Positions 11,938 through 22,516 of a DNA stretch of 64,000 nucleotides are shown here, in pieces. Numbering within the stretch: the stretch's first letter is position 1; each line of letters begins with the position of its first letter. Both the position numbers and the translations under genes were made by a program. This DNA is from Meloidogyne chitwoodi. Lineage: Eukaryota > Nematoda > Chromadorea > Rhabditida > Meloidogynidae. The DNA is taken from the NCBI GenBank assembly GCA_015183035.1, contig JACZZP010000016.1, forward strand, positions 1,488,001 to 1,552,000. The letters run 5' to 3'. The notes below the pieces were generated by a model that saw only the letters and a program-made list of their open reading frames with translations, was not told where the DNA came from and searched no databases.

Positions 11938-12773
11938 ATTAATAAATTTATTTCTTCTGAATTTAATTTATTTACTTTTAAGAGATTATTAAATTAAATA
12001 AAAGTTATAATTATTTAATCTTATAAGGTTATACAATTAAATAATTGATAAAAATTAAAGGAGAAATTTATTTCTCCTAAAAATTTTAAAAAATTGTTTA
12101 AAAACAATTAAAAAGGTGTTTCCCAAAGAATTTAATATTAAATTATTTAATTTTCTCTTTAATTAAAATCTCCAATCTATAAACTTATCAGGTAAAAAAA
12201 GTTTAGGTAATTTTATTTCTTTTTCTCTTCCGTTCCCGCTATTAAAATTTGTAACATTATTAATGACCATTTAAATTTTTTTAATTTTTGCAGTCGTTCT
12301 ATAATAAATTATTTTATAAAAAATATTAAAAATTGTGTGTCTTAATTTCTTTTTAAATTATTTTTATTTTTTTAATTTTATGTTTTGAACAGTTTAATAT
12401 ATTCTCTTTAACATTTTTAACCTGTTTATGATTCCTAAAAATCAGTGAAGTTCACAATTTATAGTTAAGGTTGTTTGGGTGCGAGAATGTTAAAAACGTT
12501 GATTTTTATAAAATATTCTTTAGATAATTTTTAAAATTTATAAACTTTTATATAAATATTATTAATTAATAAATATTTAAATTTAAAATTTTTGTTATTA
12601 TATTTTTCAAAAGTTATATAAGAAAAACAAAAAATTAAAAATTTTTTTTAAGTTTAATTTTTGACCATAATTTCCTACATATTTAATTTAAAATGTTAAA
12701 AAATGAGTAATTTATTCTCGCAAATTTAATTAATTTAAAATATTTAAAAATCTTTGAATAAATGAGTTTTAAA

Positions 12774-12794
12774 TTCTGCGTCAAAACGACCTTA
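12774..12794 (+). repeat. 21-bp inverted repeat, left copy
   Basis: TTCTGCGTCAAAACGACCTT(A) recurs as its reverse complement at 13412-13432 with one mismatch. The pair brackets the first exon of the P450 gene, so one copy is upstream and the other lies in intron 1. It is less AT-rich than its surroundings. The second P450 copy at 37.9 kb has no counterpart that I can see. Confidence 0.6.
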
Positions 12795-13050
12795 ACCTTT
12801 TTTTGGCGGAAATTTTACTTTTTCTTTTTCTGCAATTTAATTTTTAATGTTCTCAGTTAATTTAGAAGGCTCATAAATTATATGGTAATTAAAAGTTTAC
12901 TGATCATTTTCTTCAAAGATCTTTAAAATTAATTGGGGTATTTAAATAAGACATGTCTCAACAAAATATATCATTTTAACATTTTTTCTGAAAAATAAAA
13001 TTAGTACAATAATATCAATTTATTAAAATAAATAAATAAAAAATAAAAAA

Positions 13051-15691
13051 ATGTTATTAATTCTCCTAATTTTTTTATTTTTAATATTTTGGACAACTTC
13101 AAGAAAAAATAATTATTGGAAAAAAAGAGGAATTCCTGGTCCAAAACCTTCTTTACCTTTTAAAGGAAATATTGACTTGATTTTTAATAAAAATCCTTCA
13201 TCTTTACAATTATATCGTTGGAGTAAAATATATGGAAATATTTATGGAATTAAAAATGGATGGATTAATTCATTAATTATTAGTGAACCAAAAATGGTTA
13301 AAGAATTACTTTTTGATAAATTTGAAAATTTTTATGGACATTTGGTAAGTTTAAAAAAATTTTTAAAAAAATAATATTCAAAATATTTAATTAAAAGTAT
13401 CTTTTTAAGTGTAAGGACGTTTTGACGCAGAAAATTAAATATTTAGTAATAAACCAAAATAATTTAAAATAAAAAAAATACATATCTTTAATTAAAAAAA
13501 TAAATTTAAAATAATTTTTTAAAAAAAAGGTTAATCCAATGATAGGAGATGTAAATACAACTAGTATGGTACATTTATTTGCATCTAAAGGAAAGCGTTG
13601 GAAACGTCTTCGTTATATTGCTAATCCAGCATTTTCAACATTTAATTTAAAAAGAGTGAGAATATAATTATAATTAATTTATTAATATATTTATAATTAT
13701 AAAACAAAATTCAAAAATAATTAAATAAGACTCAAATATTATTTTATATACCCAAAATTACTGTCCTAAAAATATTTTAATTTTTATTTTCTTAAGGTTA
13801 TGCCTATTATGAATGATATTATTCAAAATAATATTCAACAACTAAAAAAGACATATAAAACTGGAGAATTTATTAATTTACTTGAGTAAATTTAAAAATA
13901 TTTAAAAAATATATATATTAATTTTTTACAGTTATTTTACTGATCTTACCTTTAGTGTAATTTATCGTATAACAATGGGTGGCCAAAAAGAAGATTCAAA
14001 AGAATTTTGTCAATTATCTAAGGATACTCTTACACGTTTTAATAATAATATATTTGATTATTTTTCTTATATTTTTCCTTGGCTTGGGCGAACTGTCCTT
14101 AGCCCATTTATTAATGCTACTGGAAGATTAAGAAGGGATCCAACTCATATTTTAATAGAAAAGATTTACGAAGCTGTTAATCAAAGAAAAATGAAAAAAG
14201 ATGAAAGAGAAGAAGAAGAAAAAGATGAAAATTTAAATAAAAAATGGAAAGACTTTATTGACCTCTTTTTAGAGTCTGAGGCGGAAAACAACACTATTGA
14301 ATTGGTTGAACATACTGGAACATTTAATAGGGCAGAAAAAGTTGAAAAGGTAAATAAATAATTTTTAAAAAATAATAATTAATTATAAACTTTGATTTAA
14401 AGGAAATAATAAATAAAAATTATTAGAAAAGGAAAAGTGTAAATTTAATTTTATTTAACATAAAATTGACGTTACTCTAAAGTTTAAAGATTTATTAAGA
14501 AAAGTATATTTAAAATAAATGTTTATTTAAATTTAAGATTATTAATGAATAACCATAATTTTTTGTTTTTTTAAATTTAGAAAAAATTAATTCAATTAAT
14601 ATAAAAGTTTCACTAAAATGCTTCCCAAAAATATTTCTGCTAAAATCCCCAGAAAAGGGGTCAACCCTGAAGATTAAATTAACCAATTAGTCAAATCGCT
14701 TAAGCGGAAAAGTAATAAAACACTCCCAATAGGTCCATGTTTATGCAAAACTGTTGTAACAGACTTGACCGAATTGGCAATTTGACCAATTGGTTAATTT
14801 GATTTTTTGGGGTGAACTCCCAGAAAGTTCACAAATTATTTTTTCAATAAAACTAAAAATAATCAATTTGATGTCTTGTTTATTTTTTTATTTAAATTTT
14901 TGTTTTATAAAATTACATTTAAAATTTTATTAAAAATTTTTAACAGAATGATCGTCGTAATACTTTAGATGAAATTGTCCTTAATATACTTCTTTTTTTA
15001 TTAACTGGTTTTGATACAACAGCAAATACATTAAGTTTAATATCACATAATTTGGTAATGTATCCAAATGTTCAAAAAAAGTTATTTGAAGAAATTGAAG
15101 AAATATGTGGATTAGAAGAAGGAGAAATGCCAACTTATGAACAATTGAGTAAATTAAAATATATAGATGCTATTTTTAATGAAACACAAAGACTTTGTCC
15201 AATAGCTTCAGCGTTAGTTTATTTATTTATTTTTATTTAATTAATTATTTTTAAATAAATTAAAGTGTAGTTAATCGTGTTTGTGAAGAAACAACAACTC
15301 TTGGAAATATAACTATAGAAAAGGGTATAGCTGTTAGTGTTGATTTATTTACTTTACATAGAGATAAAAATATTTGGGGAGAAGATGCTGAACAATTTAA
15401 ACCTGAAAGATGGTTAAATGAAGAAGGAAATATTATTACACCTTCATCATCATTTTATCCATTTGGAGGAGGACCTAGAATTTGTATTGGAATGCGTTTA
15501 GGAATTATGGAAATAAAAATGATACTTGTACAATTATTAAGAACATTTGAATTAAAAAGATGTTCCAAAACTGAGGTAATCTTATATATTTTACAAAAAT
15601 AATTTTATATATTCAGACTAAATTTAATTTCTCTGGTCAAATTGTTCTGAACCCAGAAACAATTACTGTTGAATTAAACTCAAAACAATGA
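13051..15691 (+). CDS. Cytochrome P450, CYP3-clan (CYP13/25-like), copy 1
   Basis: Seven exons join in frame to 525 residues: 13051-13344, 13530-13655, 13797-13885, 13932-14349, 14947-15212, 15266-15575 and 15617-15691. Residues 1-16 form the N-terminal membrane anchor, followed by the hinge GIPGPKP at ~27-33. The I-helix oxygen-binding motif is TGFDTTANT (~329), the K-helix ExxR is ETQR (~388), the PERW motif lies at ~444, and the haem-binding loop is FGGGPRICIG with the ligand Cys at ~471. All catalytic landmarks are present and the length is normal, so it should be an active ER-membrane monooxygenase; the substrate is unknown. A closely similar copy lies at 37854-40353. A 581-bp tract (15005-15585), intron included, shows no difference from that copy, while exons 2-4 and 7 differ. 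Intron 4 is enlarged by an inverted-repeat element (14645-14830) that copy 2 lacks. Confidence 0.92.
13412..13432 (-). repeat. 21-bp inverted repeat, right copy
   Basis: Reverse complement of 12774-12794 with one mismatch, lying in intron 1 of the P450 gene. See the left copy. Confidence 0.6.
14645..14830. mobile_element. Small inverted-repeat element in P450 intron 4
   Basis: The ends are mutually inverted: GGGTCAACCC... with TTAAATTAACCAATTAGTCA on the left, and a rightward end whose complement reads GGGAGTTCACCCC followed by CAAATTAACCAATTGGTCA. Flanks (CAGAAAAG / CAGAAAGT) could be an imperfect 8-bp target duplication. The interior carries AAAACACTCCCAATAGGTCC (14717-14736), a core found in four other elements of the window. 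It encodes nothing. The equivalent intron of P450 copy 2 is about 100 bp and lacks it, so it inserted after the duplication or was lost from copy 2. Confidence 0.6.
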
Positions 15692-16138
15692 ATTTTAAAA
15701 ATTATTAAACTTCGAATATTTTTATTTTATTAATTTTATTTTGTTATTTATTTATTTTATTAAATTATTATTATTTTTTAAATTTCTTTTTATTTTATAT
15801 TTTTTTGTGTGATGATTAAAGTTGTGTTAATTTTAATTTTAATTTTTTTTTCTCTGATAATATAATTTAAGAGTTTTATTTTAATTTAATAAAATTAAAT
15901 CTTAACTTTTACTTTTAAAATAAAACATGTTTAAATTATTCCCAGGCAAAAGTTTTTAAACAAATAATGCTTAAATTCCCACGAATTTTGTTGAATGTTG
16001 ATAACAAAAATTTCAATTAAATATTTACACTTTAATATTTTTGTATTCAAAATATTATTATTATTATAAAAAAATCATAATTCTCTCACATTTAAAATAA
16101 TTAAAATTACATATTATATTTAAATTTAATTTAAAAAA
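15692..16138. other. Spacer between P450 copy 1 and serpentine receptor copy 1
   Basis: No coding sequence. From about 15997 onwards it matches, in inverted orientation, the 5' flank of receptor copy 2 (up to about 42027), so the shared duplicated block begins here. Probable promoter region of the receptor. Confidence 0.5.
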
Positions 16139-17557
16139 ATGTTTGATTTAAATTTAATATTTAATTTAACTTATTTGATTTGTTTATTAATTGGTTTTCC
16201 TTTAAATATTATATTAATTATTTTAATTTTATTTAAAACTCCAAAAGAAATGAAAATTCATAGTCGAATTTTATTACAAAATTGTATTTTAGATATTTTA
16301 TTATTAATAATTCAAATGTTTGTACAAACGGTATATATTTAATTAAATCAGAATTTCAAGTTTTAATAAAACATTTTTTTAAAACTTTTTTAAAAATCAG
16401 AATTATAGTTATTTCTAAAATTGAAAATAAATCAGAAATTAAATAAAAATTACGTTTTTCTATTTTTATTAGTTTAATATAATAGACAAAAGTGGAAGTA
16501 CAACTTTAATTTTTACTAATGGTATTTTGGTTAATTTAATTAAAGAAAGTTCTAATTTTTTTATATTTTATATAATTTTTATAATTAATGCTCTTATTTA
16601 TCTTTTAAATTTAAATGGATTATGTGTTCAATTTGTTTATAGATATTTAATTTTAAATAGGTAAAATATTATATATTTTTTTAAATATTTTAATAATATT
16701 TCTGACTGTTCTTATTTAATTAAATTTTAAAATTGACAGAAATATGAATATTAGCTTTTGTAAATATTTATTTATGTTTTCTATTGCTTTAATTGTTGCT
16801 TTACTTTATTGGCTGAATTATATTTATTTTTATCTTCCATATTCAGATGGAGGTTTTAAACAAATTGATATTGGAAATTTTAGTAAAGAAATGCCGTTTG
16901 TTCAATGTAAAATGCAAAAGGTAAAATAAAATAAATAACAAATATTTACTAATTATAAAATACCTTGAATGGGAATAAGACTGTCATTCCAGATATCCAA
17001 AATTTCCATTTCCGGGTGCGGGCTCTGGCATGAACTATATTCTTAAATTAAAAATGAATTTATATTTTTATTAAATAATTATTAATTCATTATTGGATAT
17101 CAAAAAGAAAATTGTAAATTAAAATAACTAAATATATATAGAAGACGTTTTTGACACAATTTCTATTAACAATACTTGAAATAGTTTCATATTTAATTAT
17201 AATATTTTGTGCTTTCAAAATGATTAAATATGTTAATTCACACACTGGTTTGAGTGAAAATTTGAAAAAATTATTTAAACAATTAACAAAAACTTTAATA
17301 CTTTTGGTAAAAATAAATAAATAAATATATATTTAATTAATTTAATATTTTAGGCATTTATTCCTTTTTTAAATCAAGCTGAACTTTTAATTCTTATTTT
17401 CGCTGCTAATAATGAAAATTATATATCAAATATTATTAGAATATTTATTTATTCTTCATTTTATTTAACACCTTTATTTAATCCAATTATTTGTATTTTA
17501 ACTAATAAACCTTATAGAAATGATATTTTTAATCGTTTAAGAATATATCCACAATAA
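16139..17557 (+). CDS. Serpentine (7TM) chemoreceptor-like protein, copy 1
   Basis: Five exons, 16139-16330, 16473-16660, 16740-16920, 17142-17306 and 17354-17557, join in frame to 309 residues. The chain is almost entirely hydrophobic, with seven likely membrane helices: helices 1-2 in exon 1 (NIILIILILF, LDILLLIIQMF), a helix in exon 2 before a DRY-like Tyr-Arg (VYRYLILNR), further helices in exons 3 and 4, and helix 7 in exon 5 ending NPIICILTNKPYR. That ending has the Pro-x-x-x-Asn-Pro and downstream PYR pattern of nematode Str/Srh-type receptors. These proteins usually sense odorants in chemosensory neurons. The subfamily is not assigned. Copy 2 at 40376-41886 has identical exon phases and very similar sequence but lies inverted. 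Directly 3' on the opposite strand is a P450 exon relic. Confidence 0.8.
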
Positions 17558-17586
17558 TTAAATTATTTTCAGGTTTATTTAAATAT

Positions 17587-17712
17587 TTATTTTCTTAAAA
17601 TTAATTCAACAGTTATCGTTCCTGAATTTAATACAACTTGACCAGTTAGATTTAATTCAACCTGAAAGAAAAGAAAAGTTTATTTTTATATCAAGTTTAT
17701 TTTTGTAATAAT
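17587..17712 (-). pseudogene. Relic of the last exon and intron end of a P450 gene
   Basis: On the minus strand 17661-17587 reads as a 75-bp P450 exon 7 with stop codon, preceded by its AG acceptor and about 50 bp of intron. It matches exon 7 of P450 copy 2 (40279-40353), including the final LRK-stop, better than exon 7 of the neighbouring copy 1. No other P450 exons follow. It therefore marks the inverted-duplication breakpoint: a copy of the receptor came with the tail of its convergent P450 neighbour. Its frame is still open. Confidence 0.8.
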
Positions 17713-18575
17713 AGTCGACACAGTATTTTCAGAAAAACATAAAAGAATAATTAATAGAAAGAAAAAAATTACTAAATTTAAAATAATATGAATTTTAAAA
17801 AATAAAAAATTAGTAAAAAAGTATTCTCCTTAATTTTGCTTTTGTCAATTTCCCTTACGGACATTTTGTCATTAATTAAAAAATTTAGATAAATAAAATT
17901 TTGAAATTTTAAATTTTTTGCTATAAAATAGAAATGTTAAACTAAAATTGATAAAATTCTCAAAACAAAACAAAGTAAATATTAATAAAATAAAAAACAA
18001 AAAACAAATTTTGTAAAAAAATATAGTTTAAATAAATATAATTTAAAAAATATTTATTAAATTAATAATAAAAATAATAAAATAAAATCCCCTCTTCTCA
18101 ACAAAATTTATTTTTTGTTTTTCTTTTTTTTTCCTTTAATAAATAAATTAAATTATTTTTATAAATTAATATTTTTTATTTAAATAATATTTTAAAGTAA
18201 ATTCAATATTTGCCCTTTTTTAAAATTTTAAAAAAAATCTAAAATAGAAATATATATTTGGCCAATCCTTTCTTTTATTGAATTTTTATCAAATGATTTT
18301 TCTTTTTCTCTATTTCTTTATGCGCGAAGGAAAAAAAATTTACAATTGATTTTAAAAATGTGAATTGAAGTGAGAGAAGAATAAATTAAAAAAGAGAGAA
18401 GAAGAAGAAGATAAATTAATAAATAAAAATTAATTAATTTTAAAAAAATATTTGCGGATTTTAAAAATAATATTTCTTTTTAATTATAAAAAAATAAAAA
18501 TTTTAAATTTTATAGAATTAAATTTTTAACAGATAATTACAAAGAATTTAAAGCGATTTTTAAAAGAAAAAACAT
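17713..18575. other. AT-rich spacer
   Basis: Homopolymer-rich A/T sequence with a purine-rich patch (18370-18415). No gene, RNA or clear repeat seen until the foldback element begins. Confidence 0.5.
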
Positions 18576-18961
18576 GGTACTTTTCCGTTCTTCCCCACCA
18601 CCCATTTCGGTGCCAAAGTGAGGTGGTTTGTTGGAAACACGCCAAACTTAGACCTATTGGGAGTGTTTTATCTTTCTTCATTTTTTCGCCCATGGCTGGT
18701 TGGCTTTTGGTACGTGCGTTAATCTACGGCTAGAATTACAACAAAATAATTAATTCAGTGAAAATAATTTAGTAGCAGCCGCGGTAATCACCTAGAAGAG
18801 CTTGGTCCCCCCTATGGTTTTTCGATTTTCGGAGGTTTGTATTCCGGCTCAGATTCGTTGGTCCGACTTCGTCAGGGCTAGTTCGACTCAGATCGCCGAG
18901 CTCTTTCGAATGACACCTCACTTTGGCACCGAAATGGGGGTGGGGCAGAACGGAAAAGTAC
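18576..18961. mobile_element. Foldback/MITE-like element
   Basis: The ends are inverted repeats of about 50 bp: GGTACTTTTCCGTTC followed by a CCCCACC-type run and TTTCGGTGCCAAAGTGAGGT on the left, and the complement of the same on the right. The interior matches, in reverse orientation, the elements at 35.2 and 47.0 kb (AACACTCCCAATAGGTC core at 18641-18670; GCAGCCGCGGTAAT at 18775-18788; a GGTCCCCCCTATGGTTTTTC segment). No matching target duplication is visible at its ends (AAAAACAT versus AATTTATT). An open frame on the plus strand across its right half is a product of the repeat and not a gene. Confidence 0.75.
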
Positions 18962-19892
18962 CAATTTATTTTTTAGAAATTTTTTTTTTTAATTTATTAA
19001 AACTAGCGAAGTTGGTCGCCCTTCGGGCGTCCTTCTAACCTAGAAAAAACACAAAAACTTAAATAACATATCAATAAATCATACATACTACAAAATAAAC
19101 ATTTCCAAGTAACAAAACAAAAACGTGAATAAACATAAATGAACTTATGTAACAATTGGTCCAAACATTTATTAACCAAAACACAGACATTGATATAAAC
19201 AACAATAGTTTATTGTTAGTAAAGAACTAACGCCACCGAATAATAGAAATAAAAAAAGAATATGAGGTCGCCCACCCACCATCCCTGACCTCCCTTACCG
19301 CCATAAAACCAACGGCGTAACCTAAGCCACAACCACCACTCAAGAATGATCAAAAAGCGGTTTATATAGTATCCAACTGTCAAAAACTACTATAAAAACC
19401 TCTTTTTCACTTCCCTCAATATTTGTCTATAAAAGACAGAAACAAACGGACAAACATTCTCTTTTATATAATTAGATTATTTTTAAAAATTTTAAATTTA
19501 TTTATTAATTTTTAAAAAGTTAATTTTTTATTTTTATTAAAAATCTCCGCAAAAATTTTATCCGCAAATTTTTAATTTAAATAAAACGTGTCATATAAAA
19601 ATATCCTCTCTCCCTTTCTCTCTTAATTTTTAAAAAATCTTCTCCTCCTCCTCTTCATTTTCCCTCAATATAAATAAATATTTATATCCCCAGCTATGTC
19701 AATTTGCCAATATTTTTTAATTGAGAGTCCCATTTAATTTTTAAATTGCCCTTTTCTTCTATCTTTTTTACCTTTTTTTAAAAAAAAATATTAAGAAATT
19801 TTAAAAGGTTATTTTATTGTGAAATTTAAAAAAATTAAAATTTAATAAAATTAAAATTTAATAAATTATTTAATTAATTTTTTAGTTTTTAA
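18962..19892. other. Non-coding region with a C-rich, G-poor strand
   Basis: Starts with a small hairpin (CGCCCTTCGGGCG near 19018-19030). From about 19040 to 19440 the plus strand is A- and C-rich with few G (for example CGCCCACCCACCATCCCTG near 19267), unlike the A/T-balanced surroundings. No frame on either strand reads as protein. It may be a decayed repeat or a structured transcript; I cannot tell. From about 19450 it becomes ordinary AT-rich upstream sequence of the Glu/Lys-rich gene. Confidence 0.4.
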
Positions 19893-22516
19893 ATGTTTGG
19901 AAAAAGAATTTTATTTCTTTTTCTTTTAACAATTTTTATTAAATTTTGCTATGCAAGTGAAAATAAACATTTAGCAAAACATCTTCTGTTTAAAGGTTTT
20001 CTTTTAATATTAAAAAAAAATAAAAATTAAAAAGATGAAGAAATTCAAGAGGATATTAAAGCTGTTGATTTAGCCATTCAAGCACCTTGGGTAGAAAGAA
20101 ATCCTTTTGGTATTCAAAGAATGGAAACTAAAAGGGAAAGTTTTGGACTTAGTGATGCACAAAAAGCTTTGTTTAATCGTCATTGGGAATTGGAAACTAT
20201 ACAAGTATTAAATTAAAAATAATATTCAAACCTTTAAAAGAAGTCTGAACTCTAAAAAAATCCAAACATTATTTTTAAATATATTTTTAAAATAACAGAC
20301 GGAAAAACCTGTTGCCCCAAAACAATTAGATTTGGAATTATTTGCTCAAGTATTGGATATTATTGTAGAAATTAAACGTAATGAAAAAGAAGTTTGGCTT
20401 AGAATGGATAAATTAAATGAATGGGCAAAAGAAGAAGAAGAAAATAAAAATATAAATAAATTAAAAGAAGAAGAATTACCTTCAAAAGATGTTGAAGAAA
20501 AGAAAAAAGAATCAAATAATGAGGATTATATGACTGTAAGTGTTAAATTAATTTAAATAAATATATAAATATTTTTTTCTTTGATAAATTAACTTTTAAT
20601 TGTTTTTTATTTTTTTTTAGTTATCAAAACTCTTTAAATTAGATATAAAAGAAAATAAAAAAGAAGAAAAAGAAGAAGGACAGTGTTCAGAAAATGAGAA
20701 AGAAAAATTTATTGAAACAAAACCTATTTTTAAACAAGAAAACAGAACAGAAACAATTTATGAAAATATTAATGGAATATCTGGAAATTGGTGGCATTTT
20801 AAACAGCCAATAATAGAAAAAGAAAATAATGAACAACAAGAAAAACCTTTTGTAATGGTTATTTTAGATGAAGAAGAAAATAAAGAGAAAGAAGATGTAA
20901 GTTAAGGAATACCCAATTGATCAACACTAGTGTTGATCTTTTTTTATTAATTAATAAATTAATTAGAATTTAATTAGAGTCATTGTTAGGTTAAATCTAT
21001 TTTTATGAGTAAATATTAAATAAAGCCAAAAGTGAGGTGATCGTATTAGAGATAATAATAAATATTTGGGTGACTGGTTCCAACTAAATATTAAATTTAT
21101 TTTTTTATTAATAAAATTTTAATTAAATAATTTAAGGAAGACATTCAAGAACAGCAAAATAATACTGTTTTAGAAGAGTCAGATGAAAATGAAATTTTTG
21201 ACCAAATTCAGAAAAAGAAAGATCCGATAAGAGCAGAAAGACCATCAGAAACGATTATGTTTGATATGAATTTAGATAATAAAGATTTTGATGAAAATAG
21301 TGAAGAAAATGAAGAGAAAGATTTTGTAGAAGAAGAAGAGGAAGAAGAAGAAAAACAACCAATGGTCGAAGTTGTTAAGGTATTTTTAAAGATTCCCCTT
21401 TTTAAATATATGGGTGTGATTAGATAAATTGATCATTTCTCTCTAACTTATATATCCTCACATATACTCAGTGATTCTAATTGATAACTTTAACCGGTAC
21501 AAAGCCTTAAAAATAAAATTACAACGTGAAGATTTTCCTTTATATATTTATTATACATTTGTTTTTGTTTAATTTTTATATTTAATTAATTAGATTATCG
21601 ATATTAATGATGATGAAAAAGAAGATAACAATTATAGTAGTAATAGTATTTCTTCAGAAGAAGAAGAAGAGAAAAACTCTGGAATATTAAATGTTTTATC
21701 AAATTTATTATTCGGTAATCGTTTTAAAAGAGAAGCAATTCCTTCTTTCCAAATAATTCCAAATTCAACTAAAATTATTAAAAATAATCAAATTGAAGGA
21801 AATATGACAATTGAAGGAAAAAATATTGAATTTTCCGCCTCAAAATGGGAAATAACAAAAGATTTGAGTAAAAATGAAGAGAAAATTGAAATTTTTGAAG
21901 AAATTTTTGGTAAGAAAAGTGTTGGGGAATTTTGGTAGACAAAAGTCTTTTTCTTTTTTGACAAAAAGAAGGAAAGAGAAATATTTTAGATTTTTTTTAA
22001 ATTTATTATAAAATTATTTTTAAATTTAATTATAAAATACTAGATAATGATCAAAATATTAAAAATTTAAAAAAAGAAAAAGAAAAAGTCTCTGAAATGG
22101 ATAAAAACATGAAAGAAAAACAAAACTTAATTGAAAAGGAGAAAAAACAAATAAACATTGTTGGACATGTCACATCAACTAACGGAAAAAATGTGGGTGA
22201 AAAAGAAAAAATAAAAAATGAAAAATATAAAATAGCAAAATATCTATCAGAATTTCTAACAAAAACATCTGAAGAACGCCCAAAAAGAGATGAGAAAATA
22301 GCTTATATTTGGTATTGTGAATTACAATATTGGCTAGCTAAACGTATAGAAAATGATTTTGGAAAAATAGATGGGAAAAATATTGCAAAAATACTTGATG
22401 GAATGGATGAAATGAAGGAAGAATTTGAATTTGTTAGTAAAGAATGGGGAAAAATAATAGGAAAACTTGCTGAGTTAACTGATTTTATTGGTAAAGAATT
22501 TAAACGAAAAAAATAA
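19893..22516 (+). CDS. Secreted Glu/Lys-rich protein of unknown function
   Basis: Seven exons join in frame to 605 residues: 19893-19995, 20035-20204, 20299-20535, 20621-20896, 21137-21379, 21594-21909 and 22044-22516. The first ~21 residues (KRILFLFLLTIFIKFCYA) are a signal peptide, with likely cleavage before SENKH. The rest is highly charged. Semi-regular segments (APWVERNPFGIQRMETKRES; LFAQVLDIIVEIKRNEKEVW) are followed by long Glu/Lys runs with coiled-coil-like or disordered character, a FGNRFKRE stretch, and a more ordered Trp/Tyr-containing C-terminal domain of ~100 residues (AYIWYCELQYWLAKRI to KRKK). Only two Cys appear in the mature chain (GQCSEN, WYCELQYW). No known domain is recognised. 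A signal peptide without a membrane anchor suggests export, and secreted proteins of this kind are candidate effectors in plant parasites; that is inference. Intron 4 contains a perfect 20-bp palindrome. Confidence 0.75.
20919..20938. repeat. Perfect 20-bp palindrome in an intron
   Basis: GATCAACACTAGTGTTGATC is its own reverse complement and is followed by a T run. It lies about 20 bases after the exon 4 donor of the Glu/Lys-rich gene. It could be a minimal terminator-like hairpin, a binding site for a dimeric protein or the end of an excised element. Confidence 0.8.

Larger units (their letters stand above)
10239..13050. other. Long AT-rich gene-poor stretch
   Basis: About 2.8 kb of almost pure A/T runs (repeated TTAATTAA, AAATAAATT words) with no ORF of protein character on either strand. 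Two exceptions: a degenerate tRNA-like sequence at 11861-11937 and a slightly less AT-rich patch at 12420-12500. The last few hundred bases are presumably upstream sequence of the P450 gene. Confidence 0.6.

Noticed and set aside
18775..18788. Ribosomal RNA gene fragment
   Set aside because: Only 14 bases agree with SSU rRNA; the sequence on both sides is foldback-element sequence, so no rRNA gene is called.
18802..19038. Plus-strand open frame of 78 codons
   Set aside because: Covers the right arm of the foldback element at 18576-18961; the frame is repeated as chance sequence in the related elements.
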